A stretch of 64,000 bases of DNA from Diaporthe sp. PMI_573 (GCA_021399435.1 JAJTUP010000002.1:1054001-1118000); one strand, 5' to 3'; positions 33,128 to 44,426 are shown, counted from the stretch's first letter. A program made the numbers and translations. The notes: generated by a model not told the origin, from the sequence alone.

Positions 33128-34221
33128 ATGACTCCAAGTCACTTTGTCCAGGATCTGCAAGATCATGTTGATAAGCCGCGCGGGAATTTCGGATCAATGC
33201 AGGTCAGATTCCACGATTATTTACGATCAGATACGGTCGAGTCGTCACCAAAAAACTAATGTCTCTTCAGTCTCCAAAGGGGATGTTCGTGTTAGAGCAG
33301 GCTTATTGGACGGCGGTCCCATCTATTGCGTATAATGCTGCATACCACGCTCAGACTCTGTGGCTGTTTACCTTCAGCGATTTAAAGACAATTGCTATCC
33401 CAAGCACTGTCGCTGGCATCTCGAATGCCGTTGCAGCACCGCTGTATGGCATCGCGACCGCACACCACCCTTTGCACGTCATCTGGAGAGCCCCGTTGGT
33501 GTTTCTGTGGGTGTGGATGAACCTTCTACCGTTCGACATCAACAACCAGCGGACCCCGCCAGCCATTTCCGAGGACTCCATCAACAAACCATGGCGGCCC
33601 ATACCCCAGCGTCGGCTGTCGCCCGTCCAGGCTAAGGCCGCCATGCTCTGTCTCTACGTAGTCGCGCAACTGGTCAGTCTCAAGGTTGAGGGCGGACTGA
33701 GGCAGGGCATCGTCTTGGTTCTTCTCGGAACGTGGTATAACAATTTCGGCGGTGCCGACTCCCACCCCATCATCCGCAACATGATCAATGCGCTGGGATA
33801 TCTCTGCTTCATCTCGGGCGCGATGGAGGTTGCGCTGGGCGGTCCGATCCCCCTGTCGGCTTCAGGTCCCCAGTCCCGGCTGCTCTGGTGGTTCGGAGTT
33901 CTCGGCGGGATGATCCTAACGACCGTTCACGCGCAAGATATGTCGGACCAAGAAGGAGATGCATTAAGGGGTCGCCGGACTATTCCTCTCGTAATCGGCG
34001 ACGGTCCTGCCAGGTGGACAATAGCTACTTCGATGATGGTTTGGGGACTTCTTTGCCCCGCTATGTGGCGTGGATCAGCCCTCTCTTGGGTATTGACGGT
34101 CGGTTTGTCGATACTGGTTGGAGCTAGGACCCTGGCGCGTCGGAGCGTTTCTAGCGACAAGAGAACCTTCGTGATTTGGAATATCTGGGTTTCAACGCTG
34201 TATATCCTCCCTCTGCTTTGA
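33128..34221 (+). CDS. UbiA-superfamily membrane prenyltransferase/terpene cyclase-like, 341 aa
   Basis: Exon 1 is 33128-33202 and exon 2 is 33271-34221. The CTAAT branch-like site and CTTCAG acceptor make this model better than the later in-frame ATG at 33259. Multiple hydrophobic spans follow a 25-residue polar N-terminus. The two UbiA signature loops are present but altered: loop 1 around residues 113-135 reads FDINNQRTPPAISED followed by INKPWRPIP, and loop 2 around 248-255 reads DMSDQEGD. They hold the Mg-diphosphate ligands in this superfamily. Fungal members with this kind of loop include Fma-TC, the fumagillin-pathway cyclase that makes beta-trans-bergamotene. The protein could therefore be a sesquiterpene cyclase or a prenyltransferase. 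Neighbouring P450, methyltransferase, hydrolase and FAD oxidase fit a terpenoid pathway (inference). Confidence 0.85.
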
Positions 34222-34693
34222 TTGGAGTCATCGCTTTTCCCTACATGATCTGTGTGAAACGGGTCAATGTTTGCAATCCTTTCCGCACTTTGTACCGGTG
34301 CAAGAGTTAAACGCTGTCGGAAGGAACGATAGTCGCTGTTAATCGGCGACTATGAGGGAATCACTTGGTATTGTTTACTTGCATAAAAGAAATAGCCTAG
34401 AACAACAACGCAGATTGAATTCAAACGTTCGATCGTTTGCGTGATTATAACGCCGTGGATCGACAGGTGAAGACTGGCTGATGCGTGCAAAACTGTCCCT
34501 TTGAATACAGAAAACACATGTCCACATGCCGCTTGGATTCTCACCATCACATGTTCACATAGCATTGATCATTGGCAACAGATCACTGATGAGAACGCAT
34601 CACAGGTGGAATTACCAAGACAGACTACGATTCTGCATTCTCATATTTCATGTCGCACATATGACGTTTTGTTTCTAGTGTCAAGATGCTAGA
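34222..34693. other. Convergent 3' region, gene-free
   Basis: Lies between the convergent UbiA-type and hydrolase genes. No coding signal. Confidence 0.5.
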
Positions 34694-35620
34694 CTAAGCC
34701 CGGATCTTCTTCATGAACTCAATGGCGGTGTCAACAACCCCCTCAGTCCAGCTCAGATGAGCAGAGTGCCCAGCGGGACACCGATATATGGAGAATTCTC
34801 CCGATTTCGATCCCTGTAGGGCAGCCATGCCCTCTTGATACTCCTTCGGCAGAGTTAAGTCGCCTTCAAGGATAAGGTATGCACATGGAAGGGCTGAATA
34901 TGCATCGTTGGATAGCTTGGTGGTCAGAATCGGGGATGCTGTCAGACCTGCAGCATACTTCTTCGCGATAGCAGTGTCCACATCATTGAACAGGTACTTC
35001 TCAGGCTCGACCATCGTGCCAAGCCCTGCAGCACCGTGTTTCTGCGGGATACGCCTCAGGGTCAGCAATGTATCTATGTCATGAGTAATTCATCGTCCTG
35101 AGTATGATTGACTTACGTGAAACGTCATGAATGGAGGTGTAACGAAGTTGCCATCCTTGGGCTGGAAAAAGGTGTTGACGGATTCGCCCACAGGGATGAC
35201 AAAAGCACCCATGTAAAAGATGCCCATGATACCACCTGACAATCCCTTCTCTGCTCGACGCTTGGCTTGCAGCTCAGGTCGAGCAACCTCAGTGGCAACC
35301 CAACCGCCAGCCGAATGGGCAAGGAGGAGCACGTTTTTACCTTCCTCTACTAGCGGCTTCAAAACCTTCAAGACGACCTGAGCATCCTCTTCTCCTTGTG
35401 GGTAGCCTCCTTCAGGAGGCGCTCGGTCAAAATCCGGGTTGCTGACATCGCCAACATCCAACTTGGCAAGATCAGCCGTGGGCAGTTGGGGGCAATAAGC
35501 ATCAATACCTCGGGATTTGAAGGCATCAAGAAGTGGGGTATAAGGTGCTGGTGTGTGGTACGAGCCATGGCACAGTACAATGGCCAGATTGGGGGTGGAA
35601 GTGGCCATGATTGTGGACAC
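34694..35620 (-). CDS. Alpha/beta hydrolase, 283 aa
   Basis: Exon 1 is 35620-35117 and exon 2 is 35041-34694; GTAAGT donor, CGCAG acceptor, phase 0. The fold markers appear in order: oxyanion-type HGSYHTP near residue 18, nucleophile elbow AHSAGGW with Ser103, an acidic residue in ILEGD and the catalytic His in PAGHSAHLSW near the C-terminus. No signal peptide, so probably cytosolic. The group resembles small fungal hydrolases common in metabolite clusters, where they act as esterases or lactone hydrolases; the substrate cannot be read here. A second ATG four codons downstream (MATST) is an equally good start. The gene converges with the UbiA-type gene and diverges from the P450. Confidence 0.88.
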
Positions 35621-36583
35621 TGGGAAATGAGAAGTATTGAGAATCTGTGTAGTCCGAAAACGAGAGGATAATGAGATATCTGACGGACAGAAGGATTGTG
35701 GTGAAGCGTAATGGTGATATTTTTATACCACGCGCCGAGCTGAGTGTGGTTCAGAGTGCCCCTTTAGTTGCATACATATGTACGTAGGTTGATATGTGTT
35801 ACTGGCCCCCAAATGTGACACTACAGCAAAGGTGGCAATCCCTTACCTGCTCCACTTATGTGCATCAGTCTGTCCTACCAAGAACGTTGCAATCAATGAT
35901 CTAATCGACGATCCTCAGCCCGCCCGTCCCGCGCCTATAGTACTCCCTGCTTATGCACTGTTGCCAAGCACAAGATGTGCACTGTTCAACCCGAGACCAT
36001 GCATTCTGAATTCAACGACACCCTTTATTCTGCCAGTGTCGTATGTGGCGCAGGGTTTGACTACCAACTGCATTTACATGGTTGCATTCCGCTGCCTGTC
36101 TGTGCCAAGACCCCACAACTAATGAACACAGTGTCAAGATCTGAGGTGGTTTCCTTGCAAATGATGCATCAATGTTGGTGCCTAGATATTTACATCTCAC
36201 TCCTGTTCTGGGCCCCAAATGAGATTCAATAGCATGTGGCTCCTGGTTGGCCAGTCAAAGTACCTGTGGGCCGGCCATTGCTGCAGCCAAGTATGTACAT
36301 GTCTTGAAATATTTTCTAGTCCTTGCCCTAGACGAGGTAATTCCTCACTTGGCGAGGAAGGAGGGGGGGGTTGCGATATGTGAGTTCACGGACTTGCAAT
36401 CAGAGTATGCCCGTGAACAAGGAAACTACATGTGAGGGTGTCATTCAAGTTTTCATCCAGCTGACTTCCTGCCAGTGGGCTCCTTTGTATATTCTATAAA
36501 CCTTTGAGAATCTACGCAGTGATTGACTAACCTCGCCTTTCCAAATTATTGTTCCATCCCACTCCCTCTTCCACGGGCTGACA
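35621..36583. other. Divergent promoter region, gene-free
   Basis: Intergenic sequence between the divergent hydrolase and P450 genes, so it may serve as a shared bidirectional promoter. No coding signal and no obvious long palindrome was noticed. Confidence 0.5.
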
Positions 36584-38691
36584 ATGCAGCTTCCAACCAA
36601 CAACACTCTGTCAAATATGCCAGCTCCCATTCCCCAGCATCTGATTGAACCCATTGCCTTAGGGCTTTTGGGCATCATTGTGCACGTCGGTCTTTTCATC
36701 CGTGGAGAGTGGCATCTTCAAGCACCAACCATTGCGGTCAGCGACTTGGTCGTCTTCTTAGTCTTGTTTACCTTCAAATGCCAGCATGAACCAAGTGGGA
36801 TCAGGCAAAGCCTACCTGACATGGGAATAGACACTGCAGCCTATCTGAGTTGCCTCCTTGGAAGCATGTCCATCTACAGGCTGTTCTTTCACAGCCTACG
36901 AGCCTTCCCCGGCCCTCGATTGGCAGCCCTCACCAAGCTCTGGCATGTTTGGAAATGCCGTGGCTCCAAAGGTCACCATGTCCTGGAAGACTGGCACAGA
37001 AAATATGGCAGCATTGTTAGAACAGGTGTGATAATCAGCGTCCTTTGGAAAGTAAATAACAAGCTCAGGTGGCAAGGACTAACCTATTGAAGGTCCAAAC
37101 GAGCTCACGCTCTTTCACCCTGCCGCCTTTGAGGCGTTAGATGGCCCAAGAAGCCGGAATACTAGATCCGACTGGTACGATCTCCTCCACCCAAGAATAT
37201 CCTCCATCTTCACAAGGGACCAAGGCATGCACAAAGATCGCCGCAAGCTCTGGGAGAAAATTATGATTGCCAGCTGTGAGTATCAAACCCTTTACTGGTA
37301 GATTCATGGTTTGCACACATGGTTGCTCCATCACTCACAATTAGTGTGGCGTAGCTGTGGCTCAGTACTACGAGAGCATCCTCGTCAAGGTTCGAGTACT
37401 TGAGGAAATCATCAGCCAGAGTAATAGAGAACCGTTACTAGTCAACGATTTGATCTACTACTTCGCCTTTGACTCCATGGGAGCATTTGGTTTCGGAATG
37501 GACTTTGGTCTGATGAGAGATCGGAAACCGATAGACGGATTCCGTTACATGCGCTCCGCCCTAGGCCTGCTGGGCCCATTTACACCTGCCATTTGGATTG
37601 CGAGGCTTGGATTTGCGTTCATTCCTGGCCTTTGGAAGGTCAAGCATTGGTTCAAGATGCTCAAATTCTCTGACAATTGTATGAACACATGTATGAAGGC
37701 AAGCTGATCAAAAACGTCGCTGTAAGAATTGACACAGCGCACTTGTGGCTGACAGGATGTAGTCCTCACCTACCAAATCAGAAGACATTCAAGCATACAT
37801 TGCGTCTGCATTTGTCGAGGAGTACAAGAGAAGCGGAGCTGGGAAAGTCAGTGATCGATTGCTCAGCGGAGACGGCGCAAACTTGTTGGTAGCAGCTAGG
37901 TTCGTTTGAGATCAGACTTGCTCGGCCGGAGAGCCTCGTGTCGCTAACAGACTACAGTGATAGCACAGCCCCCAGTATCATATTTCTTCTTTACTTCCTG
38001 GCGAAGTATCCCGAGCATGTCGCCAAGATCCGGGAAGAACTGAAGGGGATTGATCACGAAGACACACGGGCTTTGTCGGCTTTGCCCCATCTCACAGGCA
38101 CAATCAATGAAGCGCTTCGTCTGCTCCCTGCGATTCCGACCGCGGTTTCAAGGAATACCCCTCCAGAAGGCCTCATGTTTGACTCGGTATTCATACCTGG
38201 GGGTGTCAAGATCTGTGCTCCGCGCTATTCTATCGGACGCTGTAAGTCCCCTTGCCCTCATACGATCTAGCACCATCCGATGCCCATCTTGAGCAGGTTT
38301 ACTGATGGTACGTGAAGTGGAGGAAGCATTTCAAAACCCTCATGATTTTATTCCAGAGAGATGGCACAACAAGCCCGAGCTGGTGAAGGCACCACGAGCT
38401 TTTGCTCCCTTTGGAATGGGTAAGTCGTCTGGCATCAAGAACTGCGTATCCACGAACTACATTTGGAACACCATGATGACCATTTTTCCAACTCTAGGTC
38501 GCACGCTGTGTGTCGGTAAAAACCTGGCGATGGCCCAGATGAGGCTAGTTGCAGCCTCTATCCTTACCAAACATGACATCGATTTCGCTCCCGGAGAAGA
38601 GAACGGCAAGGCAGTGGAACGAGATTTGAAAGATCAGCTCACTGCGAATCCTGGAAAACTGAGGCTGGTGTTCGAGAAGCGCGGGTCCTAG
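36584..38691 (+). CDS. Cytochrome P450 monooxygenase, 561 aa
   Basis: Seven exons close exactly in phase: 36584-37025, 37093-37275, 37355-37698, 37763-37899, 37958-38241, 38318-38419 and 38498-38691. The N-terminus has several hydrophobic spans before the proline-rich hinge (RAFPGPRLAALTKLW), typical of ER-anchored class II fungal P450s. Visible motifs are the helix-I region AASDSTAPS, the ExxR pair in NEALRLLPAIP, the PERW motif in FIPERWHNKP, and the heme loop FAPFGMGRTLCVG with its cysteine ligand near residue 502. Intron 3 appears to start with GC (AAG|GCAAGC), because only that donor keeps the frame. The protein needs a P450 reductase and molecular oxygen. The substrate is unknown; position between the UbiA-type, hydrolase and methyltransferase genes suggests terpenoid oxidation (inference). 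Confidence 0.9.
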
Positions 38692-38843
38692 ATAGCTCGT
38701 TTTCAAACTGTTTTACGTCCCGCCTACAGTGGAGATTTTGGGAGAAACTCTTTGAATTCAAAAATTGATGTACTGTGCAGTCTTCTCTTCCCAGCCTCCT
38801 ATATGTATTTCTTTGCAGAGAAGGTGGGGGGTGGGGCAAGATC

Positions 38844-39806
38844 TCACGACTCGGGCATTCGACCGCAAGCTATGTGTATATCGAATCTGACATAACAACC
38901 TGATCTGATATCCTCGTAAGCATCCTCCTCCGCCTTGCTCAGCTCCTCGACAGACAAAGCCCCTGGAGCCCCGCGTAAGGTCATGAGGCGTGCCCAGGAC
39001 AGGATAGCCCTCATGCCGTTGGCGGTGACGAGCTCTCTCGTCTCGGGGAGCCTGTCGGAGCTGACGAAGTCGTGGGTGACAGAGGCCAGGCCCGCGGCAC
39101 TCATGTCCCCGGGCAGCGTGTTCCATCCGTGCTCGAAGCGCTCCAACAGTCCGTCCCGGAACGCGCGGCCCAGGCGACGCGCCGTGGCGACTCGCGATCC
39201 TTGGGCGCCCCGTAGATGCTTCACACCGGCGAAGTCGCACTCCTCCCACTGCATCCAGCCACCCGGCCTTAGCATCTTCGCCACATTGCGCACAGCCGGT
39301 GCCCACTCGTCTGCCAGCATCGCGGCGGCCAGTAGTCTGACGTGTACGAGGTCGTACTTGCCCCAGAGCTCCTCTGGGATGGGCTGCTTGACATCCAGTG
39401 TCTGCATCGTTATGCCCGGCCGGGCAGGGTTGGGAAAGAGGGCCGCTGATATATCGAATCCGTGGAGTATGGCGCCTGGGTAGGACTCTTGAATGTATTG
39501 CAGGAAAATGCCAGTCCCCGCGCCCACATCCGCGACTTGAGAATTTGGTGGGAGAGTGGCGGCGACTTCGGGATGCAGAAGATAGCCAACATTCCTGGGC
39601 AGTGATGATCAACAAAAGTAAGGGACCCGGGATAAGGTAAGATAAGTCGACTCACTTTGTCACCAGCTCGAACTGCTCGTCGAGTCTGTCAAGATGGTCA
39701 CCTCAATCCAATGTTCTTACCACCGAGTTTCAAGATGGTGACGTGTGGCCTACCTTTGTGCCTCGGTTGCGTTGCGGCCCATATTCAAGGCATACGCGTC
39801 AGACAT
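38844..39806 (-). CDS. SAM-dependent methyltransferase, class I, 277 aa
   Basis: Exons 39806-39754, 39685-39656 and 39594-38844. The 30-bp middle exon (RLDEQFELVTK region) is short but keeps the phase, and its splice sites (GTAGGC/GACAG, GTGAGT/CCCAG) are good. The SAM-binding motif I reads DVGAGTGIF near residue 50, followed by motif II-like HGFDIS, YDLVHVRLLA and LRPGGWMQW. This is the arrangement of fungal LaeA-like or cluster-type small-molecule methyltransferases. An acceptor O, N or C atom cannot be predicted. It converges with the P450 gene, with 152 bp between the two stops, which supports a shared functional unit. Confidence 0.88.
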
Positions 39807-40702
39807 GTTGCTTGGGTTGTGTTGACGCAGCTGATGGGTAAGATGCAGAGCAGTTTGGGTGGGCAGGTGTGGAAAATTGAATTAGGATCGGATCCAGGCT
39901 GAAGATCCTGAGGGGGCAACAGGCCGAGTTGAACTCTGTGGTTTCTCAGCACCAACCAACCTTGGGCCGCTCATACTTATATACACACTGCCAGTCGTCA
40001 AGACATTGGAGGTACACCGTACAATTCGCCCGAGCGGCACAGTGCCGTTCCTGCAGGCTTGCAAGATTGGCCCACCACCTCTAAGCCTCGCTCTGAAGCT
40101 GTACTGCTGCCTATGGCTCTCTGAGACCAACCTGTGACCGTCTGTAGATTTAGCAGGCCCTGATGGAGTCATACTTAGGTCCTTCACATTTTCAAGGTTA
40201 AAGACATCCCAGTGCCTAAACTTTGGGCCACAGGACATATTGTAATTCAACATAACTCGAAAGGGGGTGGGTGTAGTACATGGGGGCTCAATTGCTGACT
40301 AAGGCATTCTCAGTGGGAACGATGCCATTGGTAAAATCTGGTACCAGGTACTTGAATCACCTGACTAGATTGCTGCATCACAAAGTAGATCGACTGAGTC
40401 GATTCGTGGCTATCTACACCTGTAGAGTGTACCTAGCCAGCGCTGGCTTAGCAATACTATCAGGCCTCGAGTATCCATAGGCTATTTTTTTTAAACGCTG
40501 GGTGTTTAAGCGTTTACCACTGTATGAAGGGACCGCCTACATACTGCTTAAGAAGCGTACGTACACGGATTAAAAACGAAACCACCTAGCCCTGCAAATA
40601 TTCTTTACAGAGAATCAGATGACCATTGGATCAACCTTCCTCGGTTGTAAACTTAATGTGAGCCTACGAGGCAATTTTCTGGGTTCGTCAAACGCTAATT
40701 AA
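39807..40702. other. Gene-free stretch, AT-rich on its right
   Basis: Promoter of the methyltransferase on the left. Around 40480-40640 the sequence becomes AT-rich, and an 8-bp inverted repeat (TAAACGCT at 40492-40499, AGCGTTTA at 40509-40516) with a 9-bp spacer is present. No transposon coding sequence was recognised. Confidence 0.45.
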
Positions 40703-41249
40703 ATCTATGGGCAGATTATTGTTGAGGGCGCAAATAAAGGATTGGAGCTTTTCCATCGTGAGACTGCTTTGGCTCTGCAGTTGATCCAAAAAAAACTCAG
40801 TCCGGAACAGCAGAAAGAAGCTCAGAAAACAGATGTCATACACGAGCCAGAAAAGCCCGGCTGGAACGTAGTTGACCAGCGACACTTGGCTGGCACATCT
40901 CAGGATAATCGCACAATCCCCTACGAGGGTGTGGCTGTAAGCGCATTAACGGCCGAGAATCAGGACCTGGTGGTCTCGATCGTCGAGGTCTTCCAAGAGC
41001 TCTTGTCCTCGAAGCCGCTCGAGCACCGCCTTCACCTGGACCCGAAAGTTTGGCAACGATCACCCGTTCTATTTTCGCATCCAGAGTCCTGTGGTCCTCA
41101 TCGATATGGACCACTATAGTGGCATCTACCTCACAAACAAGGAGCCTATGAAATTCCTAATCCATACAATCCACAGATTCCCCAACGGCGGGGACTATGG
41201 GCAAGAGCTCATCCGGAAATGGAGACAGATACATCCCACGAAGCCAGCA
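40703..41249 (+). pseudogene. DUF3500-family protein, truncated and frameshifted
   Basis: The first frame reads from about 40703 through LIQKKLSPEQQKEAQ, VDQRHLAGTSQDN and TIPYEGVAVSALTAENQ to EHR near 41026. A shift of frame then gives FTWTRKFGNDHPFYFRIQSP, VVLIDMDHYSGIYLTN and HTIHRFPNGGDYG. The last block is characteristic of the C-terminus of DUF3500 proteins (HT.R.PNGGDYG). The expected intervening residues are missing, so a small deletion probably caused the shift near 41026-41030. No ATG opens the frame after the upstream TAA. The function of DUF3500 is unknown. The gene cannot encode a full protein as it stands. It runs directly into a cupin gene in the same frame, so the two may once have been a fusion or tightly spaced neighbours. 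Confidence 0.6.
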
Positions 41250-42090
41250 ATGCAACGCATGGAATACCTCAGGCCACTCGACGAAGCAGCTACAGTCGAC
41301 ACTGGGTTTATACAGTACCGAGCGCAGATCCTGTCCAGTCTCGAGAGCGCAATCATGCTGGCCAGCCATATTGGCGAAGGGGGCTCTGGCCCGGGCCTTC
41401 ACTACCACCACAGCGACCAGGCATATTTCCTGGTCCAGGGCTCAATGAAGGTCCATCTTGGCAGCGTGGTCCACGATGCCGCTCCAGGTAGTCTTGTTTT
41501 CGTACCGGCCGGGCTCCCGCACTATGTAACTGCAATCCAGGCCCCGGCAGCGACACGCACCTAGAGATCATCATCCCGGCAACGGACCGCTTGAAACAAA
41601 TCGCATGTATGGTCTACAAGCCAGAAAATGTGCCTCCAGAGTGGCGGACCAGCCGCAAAGGCTATGTCCGCCGCGTTGACCCGCGTTGGCTGAAGGAGCC
41701 CCTCCCTGGGTTCAAGACCATGTCTCTAGCCGACCCGTCGTCGGGGTGCGACACTGCCGTGGTGCTATACGCCGAGGCTGGGCCTCAGGATGGCGGGCCA
41801 GGTACTCATATGCACGAGTGCGACCAGTACTAGTTCGTGCTCGAGGGCGAGCTGACTATCGAGGTGGCACTGCAGAAGTACGTCGTCACGAGGAACAAGC
41901 TGGTCGTGCTCCCAGTGGGCGTCCCGCATCGGCAGTACAACATGGGCGCCGTCGCCGAGAAACACCTCACTATCAACACCCTGGTCGTCTTTGGGACTTT
42001 GGTGTGACGCTGACCGCTAATGGCATCGGGCATTATGGGAGTCTTACTACTGCGCGCGAGATCGATGAGGATGCTCTACCAGCTGTGTAG
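41250..42090 (+). pseudogene. Bicupin protein, two frameshifts and one stop
   Basis: Cupin domain 1 is open from ATG at 41250. It contains the metal-binding type block GPGLHYHHSDQAYFLVQG and a second conserved His in FVPAGLPHYV. Near 41543 one base seems to be missing, because the frame changes at QAP and resumes as HLEIIIPATDRL. Cupin domain 2 follows, with GPGTHMHECDQY, then TAG (41831-41833) and FVLEGELTIEV. A last shift near 41985 is needed to reach WDFGVTLTANGIGHYG and the terminal stop at 42088-42090. Intact relatives would be Fe- or Mn-dependent dioxygenase-like bicupins. The stop lies where a Trp or Tyr codon fits. Splicing cannot explain these breaks; I saw no suitable GT-AG pairs. 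Confidence 0.65.
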
Positions 42091-42786
42091 TCAGGTATGT
42101 CCTTAAGTAGTGGGCGCGAAGGACAGTTCATTATTGCATACTTCCGCGCAGCACGGCAGTCTATCAAGCACGCTTGAGAGTTCCATATGAGTTTTCATCC
42201 AAAGTAAAGTAGAGTGACGAGGTATGGAATTCGTCTTCTGATAGCCACGTAGTCAACCTCTCTAGACCTCAGAAGGCTCACCGAAGAATTCAATCTGTCG
42301 TTCCGGAGAACCCTCACCGGGCAGACTTGGAACAAACCTGAGATTTATTCTGCCGCAAACCCAGTTAAAGTTCTGGTATGCACAAAATCCGTCGGATTGG
42401 AAAAAGCCTTTGCTCAATGAACTCCGAACTTTCACCAGCATGTATATGCACACCATGAGCAGCGGCCCTCCGCCGGGTGAGCCGTGTGCACGGAATGTTG
42501 CCCCAACTTCCCGCTCCGGAACTCGATGTCGGCCGGAAAGTGGGGTATACTGGCCCGGTAATACCGTACCACAAGATGCCGATTCATGATATATAGAACC
42601 CTATTATCTTACGAAACTACTTGGTAGCAAAGTAAATAGTGGCGTAGAATCCGAAAATCACATCCAGGCGTCTCGTCTATCAGCTTAATCTCAGTGTCTC
42701 TCGAAGTCTGGCACCCGACTTGTAGTTAAAGCACTTTCACGCCACAAGGCACTCGTCATTTATTCACTTACTCCTACCTGCTCACA
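42091..42786. other. Gene-free stretch
   Basis: Promoter and leader of the acetoacetate-decarboxylase-like gene, CA/CT-rich just before the ATG. No other coding signal. Confidence 0.5.
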
Positions 42787-43817
42787 ATGTTTGAACACAC
42801 TAAACAATTCCATCGCGTCCCCGTCGGCTTCGGCCCGGCTCCAAGCCCAAGGCAAGATCCTACAGGCAAGAGATTCGACTGGTCCCAGTCACGCACGACT
42901 ACAGTCGGTATAGTAGCCGAGTGTGACCGCGCAGCAGTCCAGGCGATCCTGCCCGAGGGATACACAGTCGAGCCGCCGTCCTCCACGCCGGCGGACAAGG
43001 CCAACGTCCTCTTCGAGGTAATGGAGCTGCGCAACCTTCCCTGGCTCGCCGGCCGAGGTTACAACACCTGGGGCGTGTACATCAGCGACGTGGTGTGCCA
43101 CCGCGCGAAGAGGGAGGATGGCTCCCCCTACAAGGCGTCGTACCTAGCCGTCCTCTTCGAGAGCTTCACAGATCCCATCACCACGGGCCGCGAGGAGCTC
43201 GGCTTCCCCAAGGTCTGGGCGGAGCTGCCCGACGGGTCCGTGTCGGAGGACGGCCAGGGCGGGGCCAGCACCCGCGTCCACACGGCCAGCTGGTTCGGAT
43301 TCGAGTTCATGCGCCTCGAGATCCGCTCCCTGAAAGAGCACGACCCGACCACGGCCCCCGCACTCACCCGCCCCACCGAAGGGTTCACGCACCCCAGCCA
43401 GCACGGCTTCCTGCACCACCGCTACGTCCCCGCCGTCGGGGAGCCCGGGAAGGCAGACGCGAGCTATGCGACCTTTAACCCAGCGCCTCCGGGCAAGGCG
43501 CCCGTGAAGAGGTTCTGGGCGCCTTTCCCGAGCCCCGGCCGGAGCCAGCCGGGCCAGGGCGTGGCCGCGGGTGTTGGTGGGCCGGAGGTCGAGTTCAAGA
43601 TCAGCCCGGGGACGTTTGAGCAGCTGCCGACGCTGCACAATGTCGTCAGGGGGCTCGCTGATCTGCGGCCGGGAAGGGTTCTTGAGGCGGCTGTTCAGGA
43701 GATACAAGGTGCTAGCGATTTGTGTATGTCTACTCCATGCCTGTTGACTAAATGGCATCACTCCGAAAGCAGATTCACTGACAAACTTCAGTTGCAAATC
43801 ATCGTATTGAAAAGTGA
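42787..43817 (+). CDS. Acetoacetate decarboxylase-like protein, 320 aa
   Basis: Exon 1 is 42787-43723 and exon 2 is 43792-43817; GTATGT donor, CTTCAG acceptor. The last exon encodes only eight residues ending HRIEK. The ADC-like fold is indicated by the order of blocks: AILPEGYTVEPPSS, a strand pair with NTWGVYISDVVC, YLAVLFESFTDPITTGREELGFPKVWAEL, and the domain's internal beta-repeat. In true acetoacetate decarboxylase a Lys forms the Schiff base; a Lys is present in GFPKVWAE, but I cannot confirm it is equivalent. Related fungal enzymes decarboxylate or rearrange small beta-keto products. Codons are strongly GC-biased, unlike the decayed gene to its left, so it is under selection. Cluster membership is uncertain. 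Confidence 0.82.
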
Positions 43818-44426
43818 GCTTGGATAATTGAAGGTGCCAGCGATGTGCTTCGAGCGGATGCATCACTGGCATCTTCGGTCAGCTGTGTTGTTTGATCCAA
43901 ATACGAGGCCAGTAGGCAATAGCAGGATTTGCTGTGTTTCCAGACGAATTAAGCTCCAGCCCCTCATTTGATAGAGACGACCTGACCCTTTATGCGACGG
44001 ATTTCAAAATCCTGTTGTAAGGAAAAGCAAGCAGCCTCACAGTTTAGTTAAAAAGATCAATAGTCGAGTCCATTCTGCGCTGGGCCAGATTGCATGAAGA
44101 TGGGCTTTGAATTTTCATAGAAAATGTCGAACGGAGGAATTCGAAACTAGACATCTATCACAATCACAAGGTGTGTGAGCCTGCATGGCTTCTCATTGCG
44201 AGCTAAGAGCAAGTGATATTATCTTCCGAGTGCTAATGACTTCCATGCTGATGACAACGGACAAGCGGTGCCACCCAATCCCCGGCTTGACTTGAAGACC
44301 TTCGACATAGCTGAAGACTAAGGTGCCTTACTTTCTAAGCTACGCCGCAAATAAATCTGTTAAAAGTCACAATTCTACAACATGTTCCATTCGGCCGTAA
44401 AAATATTCTATCCCAAATTCAGATGT
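43818..44426. other. Convergent 3' region, gene-free
   Basis: Between the convergent ADC-like and rhamnonate dehydratase genes; AT-rich with no coding signal. Confidence 0.5.

Noticed and set aside
33259..33270. ATG at 33259 as start of the UbiA-type gene
   Set aside because: CTAAT followed by CTTCAG just after this ATG forms a good branch site and acceptor, and a matching in-phase exon with ATG lies at 33128.
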